Below, piece after piece: positions 20,521-29,160 of a DNA stretch of 64,000 nucleotides (its first letter is position 1; the number at the start of each line of letters is the position of its first letter). Origin of the DNA: Bradyrhizobium sp. CB1650 (lineage in GTDB: Bacteria; Pseudomonadota; Alphaproteobacteria; Rhizobiales; Xanthobacteraceae); contig NZ_CP121695.1 in NCBI RefSeq assembly GCF_029761915.1, positions 8,461,501 to 8,525,500 of the forward strand, written 5' to 3'. The notes beneath the pieces are model-generated. The model searched no databases. It worked only from the letters and a program-made list of their open reading frames with translations, and was not told where the DNA came from. The translations under genes were made by a program, and so were the position numbers.

Positions 20521-20636
20521 TGCACGAGGAGCGCGACATCCCAAAGGCGCCCAGACGCCCTGAATGCCCCCGACAAGACCAGGCATCCGCGTCGCCCCGC
20601 CCCTGCTCTCTTTTTTTAGGCGGTAAAATAGAGAAT
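20521..20636. repeat. Diverged direct repeat, copy 2
   Basis: Partner of 19343-19458. After it the sequences differ: this copy joins a fragment of the 17037-type gene. Confidence 0.65.
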
Positions 20637-20642
20637 GTTGTT

Positions 20643-20678
20643 CGGCTGAAGCATCGCTACCAGATCCGCTTGAACTAA
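20643..20678 (+). pseudogene. Tail fragment of a paralogue of the 17037 gene
   Basis: RLKHRYQIRLN followed by TAA matches the C-terminus RLKHRYEVRLN of the gene ending at 17279. Only this end survives, fused to the 115-bp repeat. Confidence 0.5.
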
Positions 20679-21089
20679 CTCCTCCTCAGGGCCTGTCGAA
20701 GCGCCGCAGTGAAGGCCGCGGCAAACGAGGGGCTCCAGCCCCGGGGAGACCGGAAGGAGCTGGGGCCCTCGGTAAGTGTCGGCCTTTGCGGAAGGTCATC
20801 AGGGAAACTCAGCAATAACCGAAACGTTCCCTCCCATAAACAGAGGCCGCTGCTCTCGTGACAGCGGCACTACCGGGTGGGACCGCGCCATATGCGATGG
20901 CGCAAACTGGGATATCGATAGCGGGACAAAAGACGGCCCGGCCGTAGGTATTTCGTGGGGGGCGCTGAGGCCGGGCCGCTTGGGGTGCTTGGCCGTGGGA
21001 CCAAGCGATCGCATGTCTACTCGCAGAGTAAGGCGTCGTTCTGAACATGGGGGTCTCGAACTCCCCGATCGGCAACTTGTTTGTCTCCC
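20679..21089. other. Intergenic, GC-rich hairpin only
   Basis: No gene supported. GAGGGGCTCCAGCCCC near 20728 and GGAGCTGGGGCCCTC near 20756 form an imperfect inverted repeat. Confidence 0.35.
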
Positions 21090-21323
21090 ATGGCACACTT
21101 GACAAGCTGGACATGGACCGCCGAGCAAATCGAGCTTCTGCAGAGCTTAGTCGCGAGGGGCGTTTCGGTATCACGCGCCTCCGTCACGCTCAAGCGCACC
21201 GCCGATTCCGTCCGAAATAGCGCACGCGAAATCGGAACACCTTTTCCGCACCAAAGAGTTCTTCGAGCAAAGCGATTAGCCCAGGAATCGAAGGCTCGGC
21301 CCGCTATCGGCTCGCCGCTGTAG
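21090..21323 (+). CDS. Small HTH-like protein (77 aa)
   Basis: MAHLTSWTWTAEQIELLQSL followed by SVSRASVTLKRTADSVRNSA looks like a helix-turn-helix of the SANT/GcrA type, and the tail is basic (PHQRVLRAKRLAQESKA). The ATG at 21090 is preferred over an in-frame TTG at 21081. Likely a DNA-binding regulator; target unknown. Confidence 0.55.
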   Translation: MAHLTSWTWTAEQIELLQSLVARGVSVSRASVTLKRTADSVRNSAREIGTPFPHQRVLRAKRLAQESKARPAIGSPL

Positions 21324-21537
21324 CTCAGATCACTCATGCTGGTCTAAAGCAAAGGGCCGCTGCGCCAGCCCCGCTGCGGGGGATTGTCCGTCCGATTCAG
21401 ATTCAGATATGTGAAGGCTGGAACAGTTGTGGCAATAATGATGTTACTTGGTGCGGATCATCTTTTTTTCTGCAACCGCAAAGTCGGTCGGCTAGCTCGA
21501 GCGGATCATGGGTCGAACGCTTTGAGCTTCCGGGGGC

Positions 21538-21630
21538 CTACCGTAACCCAAAGAATGAAAGAATAGCAGCGATCACAACTATCAACCCAATCAGATAAAT
21601 CAGACGGTTCGTCGCGCTTCTACCCCTCAA
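21538..21630 (-). CDS. Candidate small membrane protein (30 aa)
   Basis: From a TTG at 21630: short basic head RGRSATNRL, then one hydrophobic helix IYLIGLIVVIAAILSFFG, end LR. This head-plus-helix form is common among rhizobial mini membrane proteins. No strong ribosome binding site. Confidence 0.45.
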   Translation of the reverse strand: MRGRSATNRLIYLIGLIVVIAAILSFFGLR

Positions 21631-21665
21631 AGGAATGGTTGCTCGATAGGGATGATTGCAAACTC

Positions 21666-21893
21666 CTATGCCAGGGTCGCAGGTTCTTTCTTGGGGGTGG
21701 AGTGCTCAAGGGCCGCTGCCCTTTCGAGCTCAACCTCCTTCTGAATTCCCGCTAATGAGTTACCGATCTTATCGACGATCCTGACCAGATCAGAAACGGA
21801 GATGCCAAGGCGCCTTCGGATAGATTTCACCTGCTTCGCGTCCGCAAGGTCGAGTGTCGTGCGAATGTGGCGTGGCGATCTCAATCGCATCAT
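21666..21893 (-). CDS. DUF3606-family small protein (75 aa)
   Basis: IRRRLGISVSDLVRIVDKIG followed by NSLAGIQKEVELERA matches the DUF3606 pattern (LGIS...L...V.K.GNS). Soluble and helical; function unknown. Two GGAAC motifs lie upstream but neither has a -10 at the correct distance. Confidence 0.65.
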   Translation of the reverse strand: MMRLRSPRHIRTTLDLADAKQVKSIRRRLGISVSDLVRIVDKIGNSLAGIQKEVELERAAALEHSTPKKEPATLA

Positions 21894-22108
21894 AGCCAGG
21901 GGCTCCTGATTTGATTAAGCGGGGGTAGTTCCTATTTGTTCCACGAGAGCATAGCCTTTCGCTGCATCTCTTGCCGCGGCATGCCCGGCGGCTAACAAAC
22001 ACATCCCTGGAGCACGCTTGGGACTCCTGCGAAGGCCTAGCTGCGACGGTGAGGAACGCGCGATCGGCCAACGAACTTAGTGTTTGGGACGAGCCGGAGG
22101 AGGATCAG

Positions 22109-22309
22109 ATGGACAGTGAAGACGCCCTGGCAAAGGTGAAGGAAGCATCAGAAGCCGTTCGCGAGACCGCCCGCAATGTCCGGCAAGGCCTGGAAGAGGG
22201 TCAGCCACCCGGCCAGGGGCTCACCTTTTTACGCGATGTAGTTCGTGAGGCTCCGCTTCCCGCGCTCCTCGTTGCCTTCATGCTTGGTTGTCTGGTGGCG
22301 CGCCGTTAG
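22109..22309 (+). CDS. YqjD/ElaB-like (DUF883) membrane-anchored protein (66 aa)
   Basis: The ATG at 22109 follows GGAGGAGGA; the upstream frame from 21971 is not needed. An amphipathic helical head (MDSEDALAKVKEASEAVRET) is followed by VVREAPLPALLVAFMLGCLV and a final ARR, the layout of YqjD-type proteins, which attach ribosomes or stress factors to the inner membrane in stationary phase. Family placement is from layout. Confidence 0.6.
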   Translation: MDSEDALAKVKEASEAVRETARNVRQGLEEGQPPGQGLTFLRDVVREAPLPALLVAFMLGCLVARR

Positions 22310-22684
22310 CCGGGAACACAGCGGTCAATCGCAAAATCATCGAGCGACGAACCGCCCAGGAGCAACGTGCCAATCAGCACGAGAGCCCGCGACACGGAAT
22401 CAGGGTTGCCGTACTCAGGCTCACTACGACAAGAGCTTGCTCAATGCGCGATGCTGACCGTCGAGCTGACTTGTCGTCCGTGAAGAACTCCCAAGCCGTT
22501 GATTTGGAATCCAGAAGCGGTGCTTTGCCGTGACCGGATTTGCCGGAAACGGGCCATCGGAGCGGGATTCCTTGTAAACTTGATTTGTGATTCACTGGTC
22601 TCGGACTGCTTTGGCGAGGGGGCGAGATGCGACCACGGGAGCGGGCGAGACGGAAGAGCAGGATCTTTTCCGCTCTCGGCTTGA
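22310..22684. other. Intergenic, nothing recognised
   Basis: About 375 nt with no supported gene, repeat or terminator. Confidence 0.35.
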
Positions 22685-22939
22685 TCAGATCATCGACATG
22701 AAACATCCGCTGGTGGCGCTGGGGCGGACGGTGGTTGAAGTCAGCCACTCGGCCATGCAAGACGCGCTTTCAGCGCCTCTTGCATGGCGCAGCAACTCAT
22801 CCCGCTCTCTGCCGGGCGGCAACTTCCGAGCCTGATCGCGATCGTTCCTGGCCTGCTGCGCGAGGCGTTCTTCCGGTGGTACGGTCTGCTTGAAGCGTCG
22901 CCGTCTTTTCACCGGCAGCTCTGTCGGCTGCCGGATCAT
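22685..22939 (-). CDS. Conserved small hypothetical protein (84 aa)
   Basis: MIRQPTELPVKRRRRFKQT head, then a helical ERLAQQARNDRDQARKLPPG and RDELLRHARGAESASCMAEW. Third gene of a coupled set; its ATG overlaps the stop of the previous gene (ATGA at 22939-22936). Rhizobial-type protein of unknown function. Confidence 0.6.
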   Translation of the reverse strand: MIRQPTELPVKRRRRFKQTVPPEERLAQQARNDRDQARKLPPGRERDELLRHARGAESASCMAEWLTSTTVRPSATSGCFMSMI

Positions 22940-23160
22940 GATATGCTCGCCTGAGCGGCCGAAAAGCGCGGCCGTCGTGACCGGCGCTCGACCGGAATCC
23001 CAGTCTCCGTCCAGCTACGCGGCGCCGGTGATTTGGTGGCCTGCCAGACGACGGCCTCGTGCCGAAGCTTTCGCGCCCACCTCTTCTCCAGCGTTTCGAT
23101 GACGTGACGCGGCAAATTGAGTTCTTCTTCCAAGGCTTTCCCTGCTAGGCAGCGGCGCAT
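22936..23160 (-). CDS. Conserved small hypothetical protein (74 aa)
   Basis: EEELNLPRHVIETLEKRWAR followed by KLRHEAVVWQATKSPAP. Middle gene of a three-gene unit: it overlaps the upstream gene by 16 nt and shares an ATGA overlap with the next one, which supports expression. Basic; no motif. Confidence 0.5.
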   Translation of the reverse strand: MRRCLAGKALEEELNLPRHVIETLEKRWARKLRHEAVVWQATKSPAPRSWTETGIPVERRSRRPRFSAAQASIS

Positions 23161-23468
23161 CGCGCGATGGACCTCAAGCGCATCGGCTTGCCTCCTGGCG
23201 GGTGCCGCGGGCCGTCGTCGAGTGCGCAGAGCGCTTCCAGGATCTCGTCGATGGTCACGGGCGCCTTCAGCCCTTCAGGGGCTCGGAGCGATGGGCAAGA
23301 TGCGATCGCCGATGCATCCGATGCCCATGAGGCCAGGATGGCGCGCTTCTCGGAAAGGCTGAGGCCCGGGTGAGCGACCACGTCCCGCGGATGCTCAAAC
23401 GCCGTGCCGGGATGAAGGAAAGAGTTGAAATCGACAATGTTGTCGTCGAGGGCGGTCGTCGGCCGCAT
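23145..23468 (-). CDS. Conserved hypothetical protein (107 aa)
   Basis: DDNIVDFNSFLHPGTAFEHP head, then LSLSEKRAILASWASDASAI and APVTIDEILEALCALDDGPR. ATG at 23468 with AGGAGG upstream. Soluble and rather acidic. Appears to lead an operon with the two overlapping small genes behind it. Function unknown. Confidence 0.65.
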   Translation of the reverse strand: MRPTTALDDNIVDFNSFLHPGTAFEHPRDVVAHPGLSLSEKRAILASWASDASAIASCPSLRAPEGLKAPVTIDEILEALCALDDGPRHPPGGKPMRLRSIARCAAA

Positions 23469-23500
23469 GGTCGCCTCCTGATCTAAGACGAGTTGCAGTT

Positions 23501-23526
23501 TCCGCCGCGCGGGTCCGCGCGGCGGA
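23501..23526 (-). terminator. Strong GC hairpin after hsp20
   Basis: TCCGCCGCGC and GCGCGGCGGA form a perfect 10-bp stem with a 6-nt loop, downstream of the Hsp20 stop. No T-run, so its role as terminator is inferred. Confidence 0.4.
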
Positions 23527-23547
23527 CCGGTTCAATTCCGGGACCGG

Positions 23548-24000
23548 TCAGGCGGCCTGGGATTCAATCTGGGGCACGTTGCTCGGGGCGGCGCCGTTGA
23601 TCGCGATCCGGCGCGGCTTCATCGCCTCGGGGATCTCCCGCTGCAGCTCGATGATGAGCAATCCGTTTTCGAAGCGGGCGCCCTTGACCTCAACGTGGTC
23701 GGCGAGCGTGAACTGGCGCTTGAAATTGCGCGCCGAGATGCCGCGATGCAGGAAGGTCATCTCTTCCTTCTCGCTCTTGTGGCCCTCGAGGGTCAGGACG
23801 TTCTGCTCGACCGTCAACGCGACTTCGTTCGGGGTGAATCCGGCGAGCGCCACCGAGATCTGGAAGCGGTTCTCGTCGAGACGCTCGATATTGTAGGGGA
23901 GATAGCTCTCTTCGGCGGTCCGCTGGACCTCGTCGAGGACGTCAAAAAGGCGGTCGAAACCGATGGTCGACCTCCAGAGGGGAGTCCAATCATACCTCAT
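23548..24000 (-). CDS. Small heat-shock protein Hsp20/IbpA type (150 aa)
   Basis: ATP-independent holdase chaperone. MRYDWTPLWRSTIGFDRLFD is the typical N-terminus; the alpha-crystallin domain spans about residues 37-130 (YNIERLDENRFQISVALAGF, HRGISARNFKRQFTLADHV, FENGLLIIELQREIPE). RRIAING has the C-terminal IXI-like motif. The start at 24000 is set by AAGGAGG; the longer frame to 24144 lies in the leader. Upstream features suggest heat control by sigma-32 and a ROSE-type RNA thermometer. Confidence 0.9.
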   Translation of the reverse strand: MRYDWTPLWRSTIGFDRLFDVLDEVQRTAEESYLPYNIERLDENRFQISVALAGFTPNEVALTVEQNVLTLEGHKSEKEEMTFLHRGISARNFKRQFTLADHVEVKGARFENGLLIIELQREIPEAMKPRRIAINGAAPSNVPQIESQAA

Positions 24001-24060
24001 ATCCAAATCCTCCTTGGAGCAAGATGGGTACGAGCAGGCTCCGGACACCGTCCGGGCGCC
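24001..24060 (-). promoter_or_regulatory. Candidate ROSE-type RNA thermometer
   Basis: The leader just before the hsp20 start has CTTGCTCC followed by AAGGAGGAT. Masking of the ribosome site by a TTGCT-type strand is the signature of ROSE elements in rhizobial hsp mRNAs. A CCGGAC/GTCCGG hairpin lies just upstream. The fold was judged by eye. Confidence 0.45.
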
Positions 24061-24114
24061 CGTCTCAATCGCGGGACCCCGAGGGCATCCCGATCGCCCG
24101 TGATGGCGACGCCA

Positions 24115-24145
24115 AAAAATTTGGAAGGCCAAGAAAAGTTTCAAG
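24115..24145 (-). promoter_or_regulatory. Candidate RpoH (sigma-32) promoter of hsp20
   Basis: A consensus -35 CTTGAAA (24145-24139) followed by a CTTCCAAAT-type -10 region near 24125. Position and downstream gene fit heat-shock control. Confidence 0.45.
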
Positions 24146-24208
24146 GGGGCGGCTGAAAATTTTTTCGGCGGGAATCGCCTTGGTTAACACCTGGTTTTCC
24201 GAAGCGCC

Positions 24209-24801
24209 CTACTCTCGCGCGCGCATCAGGGCCGCCTGCAGCCGCGCCCGCTCCTTGCCCCACCGGGCGTTCTCGGCCTCCAACTTCTTATCGATGGCCT
24301 CGCGTTCGGCGTGCTCGCCCTCGGCGGCGTCGAATACTGCCTGCGCCTTGTCGATGGCCTCTCGCCGGCGCTCCCGCTCCCTCTGCGCGGCAGCCTCCGC
24401 CTTGGCGTGGTCCCGCTCGCGTCGCTTCTCATCGCGTTCGTAGGCGGCCGCGGCCTTCCGCTCCGCCGCGGAATCGGCGGGCCGGCCAGCGCTCTTCGCG
24501 AACTTTCGGGCCGGTGCTTTACGGGCCGTTCCGGACGGCTTGCCGCCGCGGCCGAGGTCGGTGGGCAGACCGGGATGCTCGCCGAACGGCCCCCTCGACC
24601 CGACGGGCCTCTTCAGGACGACGCCTGGCTTGGCCATTGTTGCGGCGATCACGTCCGGATCGTCGCTCTGCTTCGCCGCGCCTGATGGAAAAGATTGCTG
24701 TCCGCGCCCCACGCCTCCAGTGCAGCCTTCATCGACGGGGCCGCGATCGCCTGATCGAAGAAGCCAAGCGAGGTCTGGTAGGTCTTCAACTTCCTGGCCA
24801 A
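24209..24801 (-). pseudogene. TolA-like coiled-coil protein, frameshifted copy
   Basis: Second copy of the 1918-2535 gene. From a TTG (24801; ATG in the intact copy) it reads ARKLKTYQTSLGFFDQAIA to SNLFHQ, then loses frame. Alignment with the intact copy shows one missing base near 24688 (GCGCCTGATGG against GCGCCCTGGTGG). The rest (DDPDVIAATMAKPGVVLKRP and the coiled coil to RARE) stays open in the next frame. Lies divergent from the intact ligase. Confidence 0.75.
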
Positions 24802-24856
24802 TCGAGCGACCTGTCTCGAGTCACTGAAGAGCGCCTGATCAGGCGCAATTGCTGGC

Positions 24857-24882
24857 GGAACATGGCATGTCCCTGTAGCGTT
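24857..24882 (+). promoter_or_regulatory. EcfG-type promoter of the intact ligase
   Basis: GGAAC (24857-24861), 17 nt, CGTT (24879-24882), ending 36 nt before the ATG at 24919. Matches GGAAC-N17-CGTT. The decayed ligase at 5366 lacks it. Confidence 0.55.
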
Positions 24883-24918
24883 CGCTACGGATATCATGCT
24901 CCGAAAGATCGGCCACGG

Positions 24919-25866
24919 ATGAGCCGGACATCGACCCTGCCCAAGCGCCTGCAACCGATGCTCGCGACGCTCATCGATGCGCCGTTCGACGATCCCGGCT
25001 GGGTCTTTGAGGACAAATTCGACGGCTTCCGCATGATCGCGGAAATCCGGCGCGGCAAAGTCGCCCTTTACAGCCGGAACGGCAAAATCATCAGTCAAAG
25101 TTACATGGAAATCGCCAAGGCGCTCGAGGGCGTGCGAGCCGACGCGGTTATCGAAGGAGAGCTTGTCGCGATCGGCAGGGACGGCGCGTCGCATTTTCAG
25201 CTTCTGCAGAACGCTCTGCGCCATGAAGCAAAGATTCTGTACTGCGCGCTCGATCTCATGTTCGAGAACGGCGAGGACCTGCGGAAGGGGCCGCTGCTGC
25301 AGCGCAAGAAACGGCTCAAAGCCATCTTGCCGCGTGACAAGCTGATCGCCTTCAGCCGTCACCGCGAGGGCGACGGCAGAAAATTTTTTACCGAAGCCGA
25401 GCGCAAAGGTCTTGAAGGCATCATGGCCAAGCGCGCCGACAGCCAGTATTCGTCCGGAGGCAGATCGGCCGACTGGTTGAAGATCAAGACCGCGAAACGA
25501 CAGGAAGTCGTGATCGCCGGCTTCACGGCGCCCAGACGCACCAGGCCCTTCTTCGGCGCTCTCGTCCTTGCCGTGAGGAAAAACGACGCTTGGCGCTACA
25601 TCGGCCGTGTGGGGACCGGGTTCAGCCACAAGACTCTGGAAGAGCTGCACGCCAGGCTCATGAAGCTGAGAATCGCGAAATCGCCCTTCCCCGCCAAACT
25701 CAATGACGAAGCCGCCACGACATGGGTCATGCCGTCGCTAGTGGCCGAGGTGAAGTTCGCGGAGTGGACGAGCAAGGGCGAACTGCGTCAGCCCGTTTAT
25801 CTTGGTCTTAGATCCGACAAGCAGGCGAAGGATGTCGTGCGCGAATGGGAGCGACCGCGAAAATAG
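24919..25866 (+). CDS. ligD: ATP-dependent DNA ligase, LigD type, intact (315 aa)
   Basis: Intact copy of the ligase broken at 5366. Motif I EDKFDGFRM (Lys33), motif III VIEGELVAIG, motif IV GIMAKRADS, motif V DWLKIKTAKR, then an OB fold ending LGLRSDKQAKDVVREWERPRK. Seals DNA breaks, probably with Ku at 8574. The start MSRTSTLPKR at 24919 is conserved between copies; the frame before it overlaps the divergent gene. EcfG-type promoter at 24857; topoisomerase IB lies downstream. No polymerase or nuclease domains, unlike full LigD. Confidence 0.9.
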   Translation: MSRTSTLPKRLQPMLATLIDAPFDDPGWVFEDKFDGFRMIAEIRRGKVALYSRNGKIISQSYMEIAKALEGVRADAVIEGELVAIGRDGASHFQLLQNALRHEAKILYCALDLMFENGEDLRKGPLLQRKKRLKAILPRDKLIAFSRHREGDGRKFFTEAERKGLEGIMAKRADSQYSSGGRSADWLKIKTAKRQEVVIAGFTAPRRTRPFFGALVLAVRKNDAWRYIGRVGTGFSHKTLEELHARLMKLRIAKSPFPAKLNDEAATTWVMPSLVAEVKFAEWTSKGELRQPVYLGLRSDKQAKDVVREWERPRK

Positions 25867-25980
25867 CAGTCCGCAAGCGCATCCAACCAACGCCTAGCAG
25901 ACGGAACGAATTATGCATCCGCCTCTTATGTTTTGGGAAGGCATTGTTTCGTTGGTGCTTTCTCCTGCGAGGAAACGAGG

Positions 25981-27081
25981 ATGCTCCGACAGACCAAAGA
26001 TGAGGATATCCCGGAGCGCGTGGCCGAAGTCGCATCGGCTATCGCTGAGGAAGGTCTCCGCTATGTGAACGACTCGGCGCCTGGGTACCGGCGCAAGCGG
26101 ATGGGCACTTCGTTCAGTTACTACGACCAGGATGGCAGACGCATTACTGATCGCGCCATCATCCGACGCATCAAGTCAATCGGCATTCCTCCGGCCTACG
26201 AATTCGTCTGGATCTGTCCTTGGGCCAATGGCCACATACAAGCAACGGGACTCGATGCGCGCGGACGCAAGCAATATCGCTACCATCCGAAATGGCGCGA
26301 GCTGCGGGACCAGAACAAATACGAACACATTATGCAGTTCGCGGCGGCACTTCCCGCGTTGCGCAGCCGCGTGGCATCCGACATGAAGAGCGATGGCTTG
26401 CCACGTGAAAAGGTGCTGGGGACGATTGTGAGCCTTCTCGACAAGACGCTTATTCGGGTCGGCAACGCGGAGTATGCCGAGAAGAACAAGTCCTATGGCC
26501 TCACCACCATGCGACGCAAACATGTCGCGATCGGACGCGGCATTCTACGGTTCGAGTTCACGGGCAAGTCGGGCAAGCAATGGAAACTGCAGGTCGAGGA
26601 CAAGCGCATCGCTGGCATCGTGAAGCGCTGCGCGGAAATCCCGGGGCATGAGCTTTTCAAATATCTGGACGACGATGGAGAGCCGCATACGGTCGATTCG
26701 GGCGACATCAACGCATACATCAAGGAGATTACCCAACAGGATTTCAGCGCCAAGGATTTCCGGACCTGGGCCGGAACAGTTCTGGCGGCGCTCGCGCTGT
26801 CAGAGTTCAAGAAGTACGACAGCCAGGCAGAAGCCAAACGTAATGTCGTCGGCGCGATCGAAAAGGTCGCAAAGCAGCTTGGCAACACCCCCGCCATCTG
26901 CCGCAAGTGCTATGTGCACCCGGAAATCCTGGGCGCCTACATGTCCGGCGACCTCGTCGAAATGCTCGACGCCAAAATCGCTCAAAAATTCAAGCGCCAA
27001 TACGCGAAACTCACCGCCGATGAAATTATGGTGCTGGCTTTCCTGCGCAGGCGGCTGGAAGCGCTAAAAGCCGCCACCTGA
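25981..27081 (+). CDS. DNA topoisomerase IB (366 aa)
   Basis: Eukaryotic/poxvirus-type topoisomerase that relaxes supercoils through a 3'-phosphotyrosyl link. Catalytic tyrosine is Tyr311 in CRKCYVHPEIL; KDFRTWAGT (Arg261) and GLTTMRRKHV contribute other active-site residues. The N-terminal domain has FSYYDQDGRRITD and WICPWANGHIQATG. The ATG at 25981 follows ACGAGG; the longer frame from 25933 is unlikely. Same strand as the ligase, 114 nt downstream; a GGAAC-N17-CTT upstream is only a weak promoter match. Confidence 0.92.
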   Translation: MLRQTKDEDIPERVAEVASAIAEEGLRYVNDSAPGYRRKRMGTSFSYYDQDGRRITDRAIIRRIKSIGIPPAYEFVWICPWANGHIQATGLDARGRKQYRYHPKWRELRDQNKYEHIMQFAAALPALRSRVASDMKSDGLPREKVLGTIVSLLDKTLIRVGNAEYAEKNKSYGLTTMRRKHVAIGRGILRFEFTGKSGKQWKLQVEDKRIAGIVKRCAEIPGHELFKYLDDDGEPHTVDSGDINAYIKEITQQDFSAKDFRTWAGTVLAALALSEFKKYDSQAEAKRNVVGAIEKVAKQLGNTPAICRKCYVHPEILGAYMSGDLVEMLDAKIAQKFKRQYAKLTADEIMVLAFLRRRLEALKAAT

Positions 27082-27234
27082 CTGCAGACGAACGAGCCAT
27101 CCTACCGCTCGACCACATCGGCGTCTCTCACCTCGCTTGTCGAACCGACCGCTTCGTCTAATCTTCGAGTACCAATCGCCGTATGGGCTATTCTTCACTG
27201 CGTGCCTATTGAGGTTGGGCGTTCCGTCCTTCCA

Positions 27235-27430
27235 CTAGACCGGCCCCCGTTCCTTCAAGGAGCGCTTCGCCTCGTCGACCATACGGTGGGCTTCAGTTTC
27301 GGCATCGAGATCGCCGAAAACTTAGCTTCATTGACGGCGCGGCGGGCGTCCATCAGTTCGCTTCCAGGCGCGCCTTCGCCCGCGTCTCAAGATGCGGAGT
27401 GTTGCCGCGGGCACGAAATACTACCGTCCG
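27235..27430 (-). pseudogene. Decayed small coiled-coil gene
   Basis: Three frames join to read NTPHLETRAKARLEAN, MDARRAVNEAKF and GDLDAETEAHRMVDEAKRSL, then KERGPV and TAG at 27237. The order and charge pattern suggest one small helical protein broken by two indels, with no start codon left. Family unknown. Confidence 0.35.
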
Positions 27431-27460
27431 GCGTCACTGGATGCTTCAGGCCGGCCATCC

Positions 27461-28318
27461 TTAGATGAAGGGCTTGCCCCCGGTGACGGCGACAGTGGTG
27501 CCGGAGGTATAACTCGACAGCGGATCGGCGAGCATGACGTAAGCCGTTGCGAGCTCGGCCGGCTGGCCGGCGCGCTTCATCGGCACTTGCTTGCCGAAAT
27601 TCTCCACGGCCTCGTCGGGCATGGTCGAGGGGATCAGCGGCGTCCAGATCGGCCCGGGCGCCACCGCGTTCACGCGGATGCCCTTCTCGGCCAGCATCTG
27701 CGCAAGGCCGCCGGTGAAGTTCTGGATGGCGCCCTTGGTGGTGGCGTAAGCCAGCAACATCGGATTGGGCATGTCGGAGTTGACCGACGCCGTATTTATG
27801 ATGACGCCGCCCGGCTTCATGTGCGGCACTGCCGCCTTCGCCAGGAAGAACATCGCATGGATGTTCACCTCGAAGGTCATGCGCCACTCCTCGTCGCTGA
27901 TGTCGCCGAGATCGGCGAAGGTCGCTTGGTGCGCCGCATTGTTGACTAGGACGTCGACGCCGCCGAGTTCGAGCACTGCCTGGTCAATGACTTTCCGGCA
28001 ATGATCCGCTGACCGCAGGTCGCCTTCGGCCAATACGGCCTTGCATCCTTCCTTTTCGATGAGGGCGGCAACCTCCTTGGCGTCGTCGCTTTCCTCGAGG
28101 TAGGCGATCAGGATATCGGCGCCCTCGCGGGCGAAGGCGATGGCGACCGCCCTGCCGATGCCGCTGTCTCCGCCTGTGATGATCGCTCGCTTGCCCTGCA
28201 GCCGGCCGGAGCCCTTATACGTGGTCTCACCGTGATCGGGGCGCGGGTCCATCTTCGCGGTCGATCCGGGCATCGGTTGGCGCTGGCTAGGATACGGCGG
28301 CTTGGGATAGTCGGGCAT
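27461..28318 (-). CDS. Short-chain dehydrogenase/reductase, YghA/YdaD type (285 aa)
   Basis: NAD(P)-dependent oxidoreductase of the stress-associated SDR group (general stress protein 39 type). Rossmann motif TGGDSGIGRAVAIAFA, structural NNAA (VDVLVNNAAHQ), catalytic Ser in NTASVNS and YATTK (Tyr and Lys), then PGPIWTPL. The head DYPKPPYPSQRQPMPGSTAK and DHGETTYKGSGRL is typical of this subgroup. Substrate unknown. A decayed paralogue lies at 58740. An EcfG-type promoter points at it from 28687. Confidence 0.88.
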   Translation of the reverse strand: MPDYPKPPYPSQRQPMPGSTAKMDPRPDHGETTYKGSGRLQGKRAIITGGDSGIGRAVAIAFAREGADILIAYLEESDDAKEVAALIEKEGCKAVLAEGDLRSADHCRKVIDQAVLELGGVDVLVNNAAHQATFADLGDISDEEWRMTFEVNIHAMFFLAKAAVPHMKPGGVIINTASVNSDMPNPMLLAYATTKGAIQNFTGGLAQMLAEKGIRVNAVAPGPIWTPLIPSTMPDEAVENFGKQVPMKRAGQPAELATAYVMLADPLSSYTSGTTVAVTGGKPFI

Positions 28319-28662
28319 GACGGTTCTCGCGTTACCTGGTTCGGACGGCCTTCGCGCCGGCGCCTCTCAAGGCGTCTGCGATTTCTCCGGGTCGTCGCCG
28401 TGGAATCGACTGAGACCTCAAGCGAGCCTTCCAGCTTCTGGTGCCTGTGCGGCTCGGGCGCGGCCTTCGCGTCAGCGCCCGCGGGACGCGTCCCACCGTG
28501 TTTGCGCCGCCAGCAGGCTGGACGAATACGTCGCTTGGTGGCACGCCGCACACTTGGAAGACGTGCTCGACCGCGAGCTCGGCCCGAGCCGAGTATCGAA
28601 TTCTCCACTGACCGTGCTCTCCAAGGTCGGTCTCCGGTGATCGATGGCTGTGGAGCGCGAAC
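28319..28662. other. Leader region with no recognised gene
   Basis: Between the EcfG-type promoter at 28663-28687 and the SDR gene. A minus-strand frame from a GTG near 28608 is open but resembles nothing; it may be a decayed first gene. Confidence 0.3.
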
Positions 28663-28687
28663 AACCAGCCAGTAGCGCGTGTGTTCC
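28663..28687 (-). promoter_or_regulatory. EcfG-type promoter toward the SDR gene
   Basis: Minus strand GGAAC (28687-28683), 17 nt, GTT (28665-28663): exact. The next clear gene in this direction is the SDR starting at 28318. Confidence 0.55.
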
Positions 28688-28760
28688 TATTTCGAACATG
28701 GGTTTCTTGCTGGAGGACAACGTGCCTCCTCCCAAGTTGGTTCGCCTTTTGGAGTGTCGC

Positions 28761-28899
28761 TTGGGCAAGGACTTGCTATTCGGCAAGGTGGGCCATGGCT
28801 TCGACAAGGCGTCTGCCGCCGACCTACAAAACGCTGCTGATTAGAAGGACGCAGGGCTACGCCAAGCGTATCGCGCGCAAGGGAATCTGGGTCGAGGCT
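28761..28899 (+). pseudogene. Ligase OB-fold remnant
   Basis: FGKVGHGFDKASAADLQ and, one frame on, YAKRIARKGIWVEA match the ligase tail at 1470-1610 (YAGKVDHGFDKVSAADLQ, YTKRIGHKGIWVEP). Only this piece of a ligase remains, with a stop and a frameshift. Confidence 0.65.
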
Positions 28900-29160
28900 T
28901 TGACGCGGCGCATGGGACGTCCGTCTTGAACCGTCGCCGATTCGGTCCCCGTCATGTGTGCTCAACGTGATTGAGAATCAAGCCCAGATCCCAGCGATAG
29001 ATGCTTAGACGCTCGAAGGAGGCCACTGAGCGCCTTGCCGAAACTGTCGCTTCTCGCGCAGCATTCCCAATTTCTCTGGACACGCGACGAGCTCGACCTT
29101 GGGCGGCTCGCCTCGAAGAGGCCGATCAAGCTGATCGGCGACGCTTTGGCATTGCAACGT

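Noticed and set aside
21894..21960. Two GGAAC boxes before the DUF3606 gene at 21893
   Set aside because: Neither is followed by GTT or a close variant at 16-18 nt.
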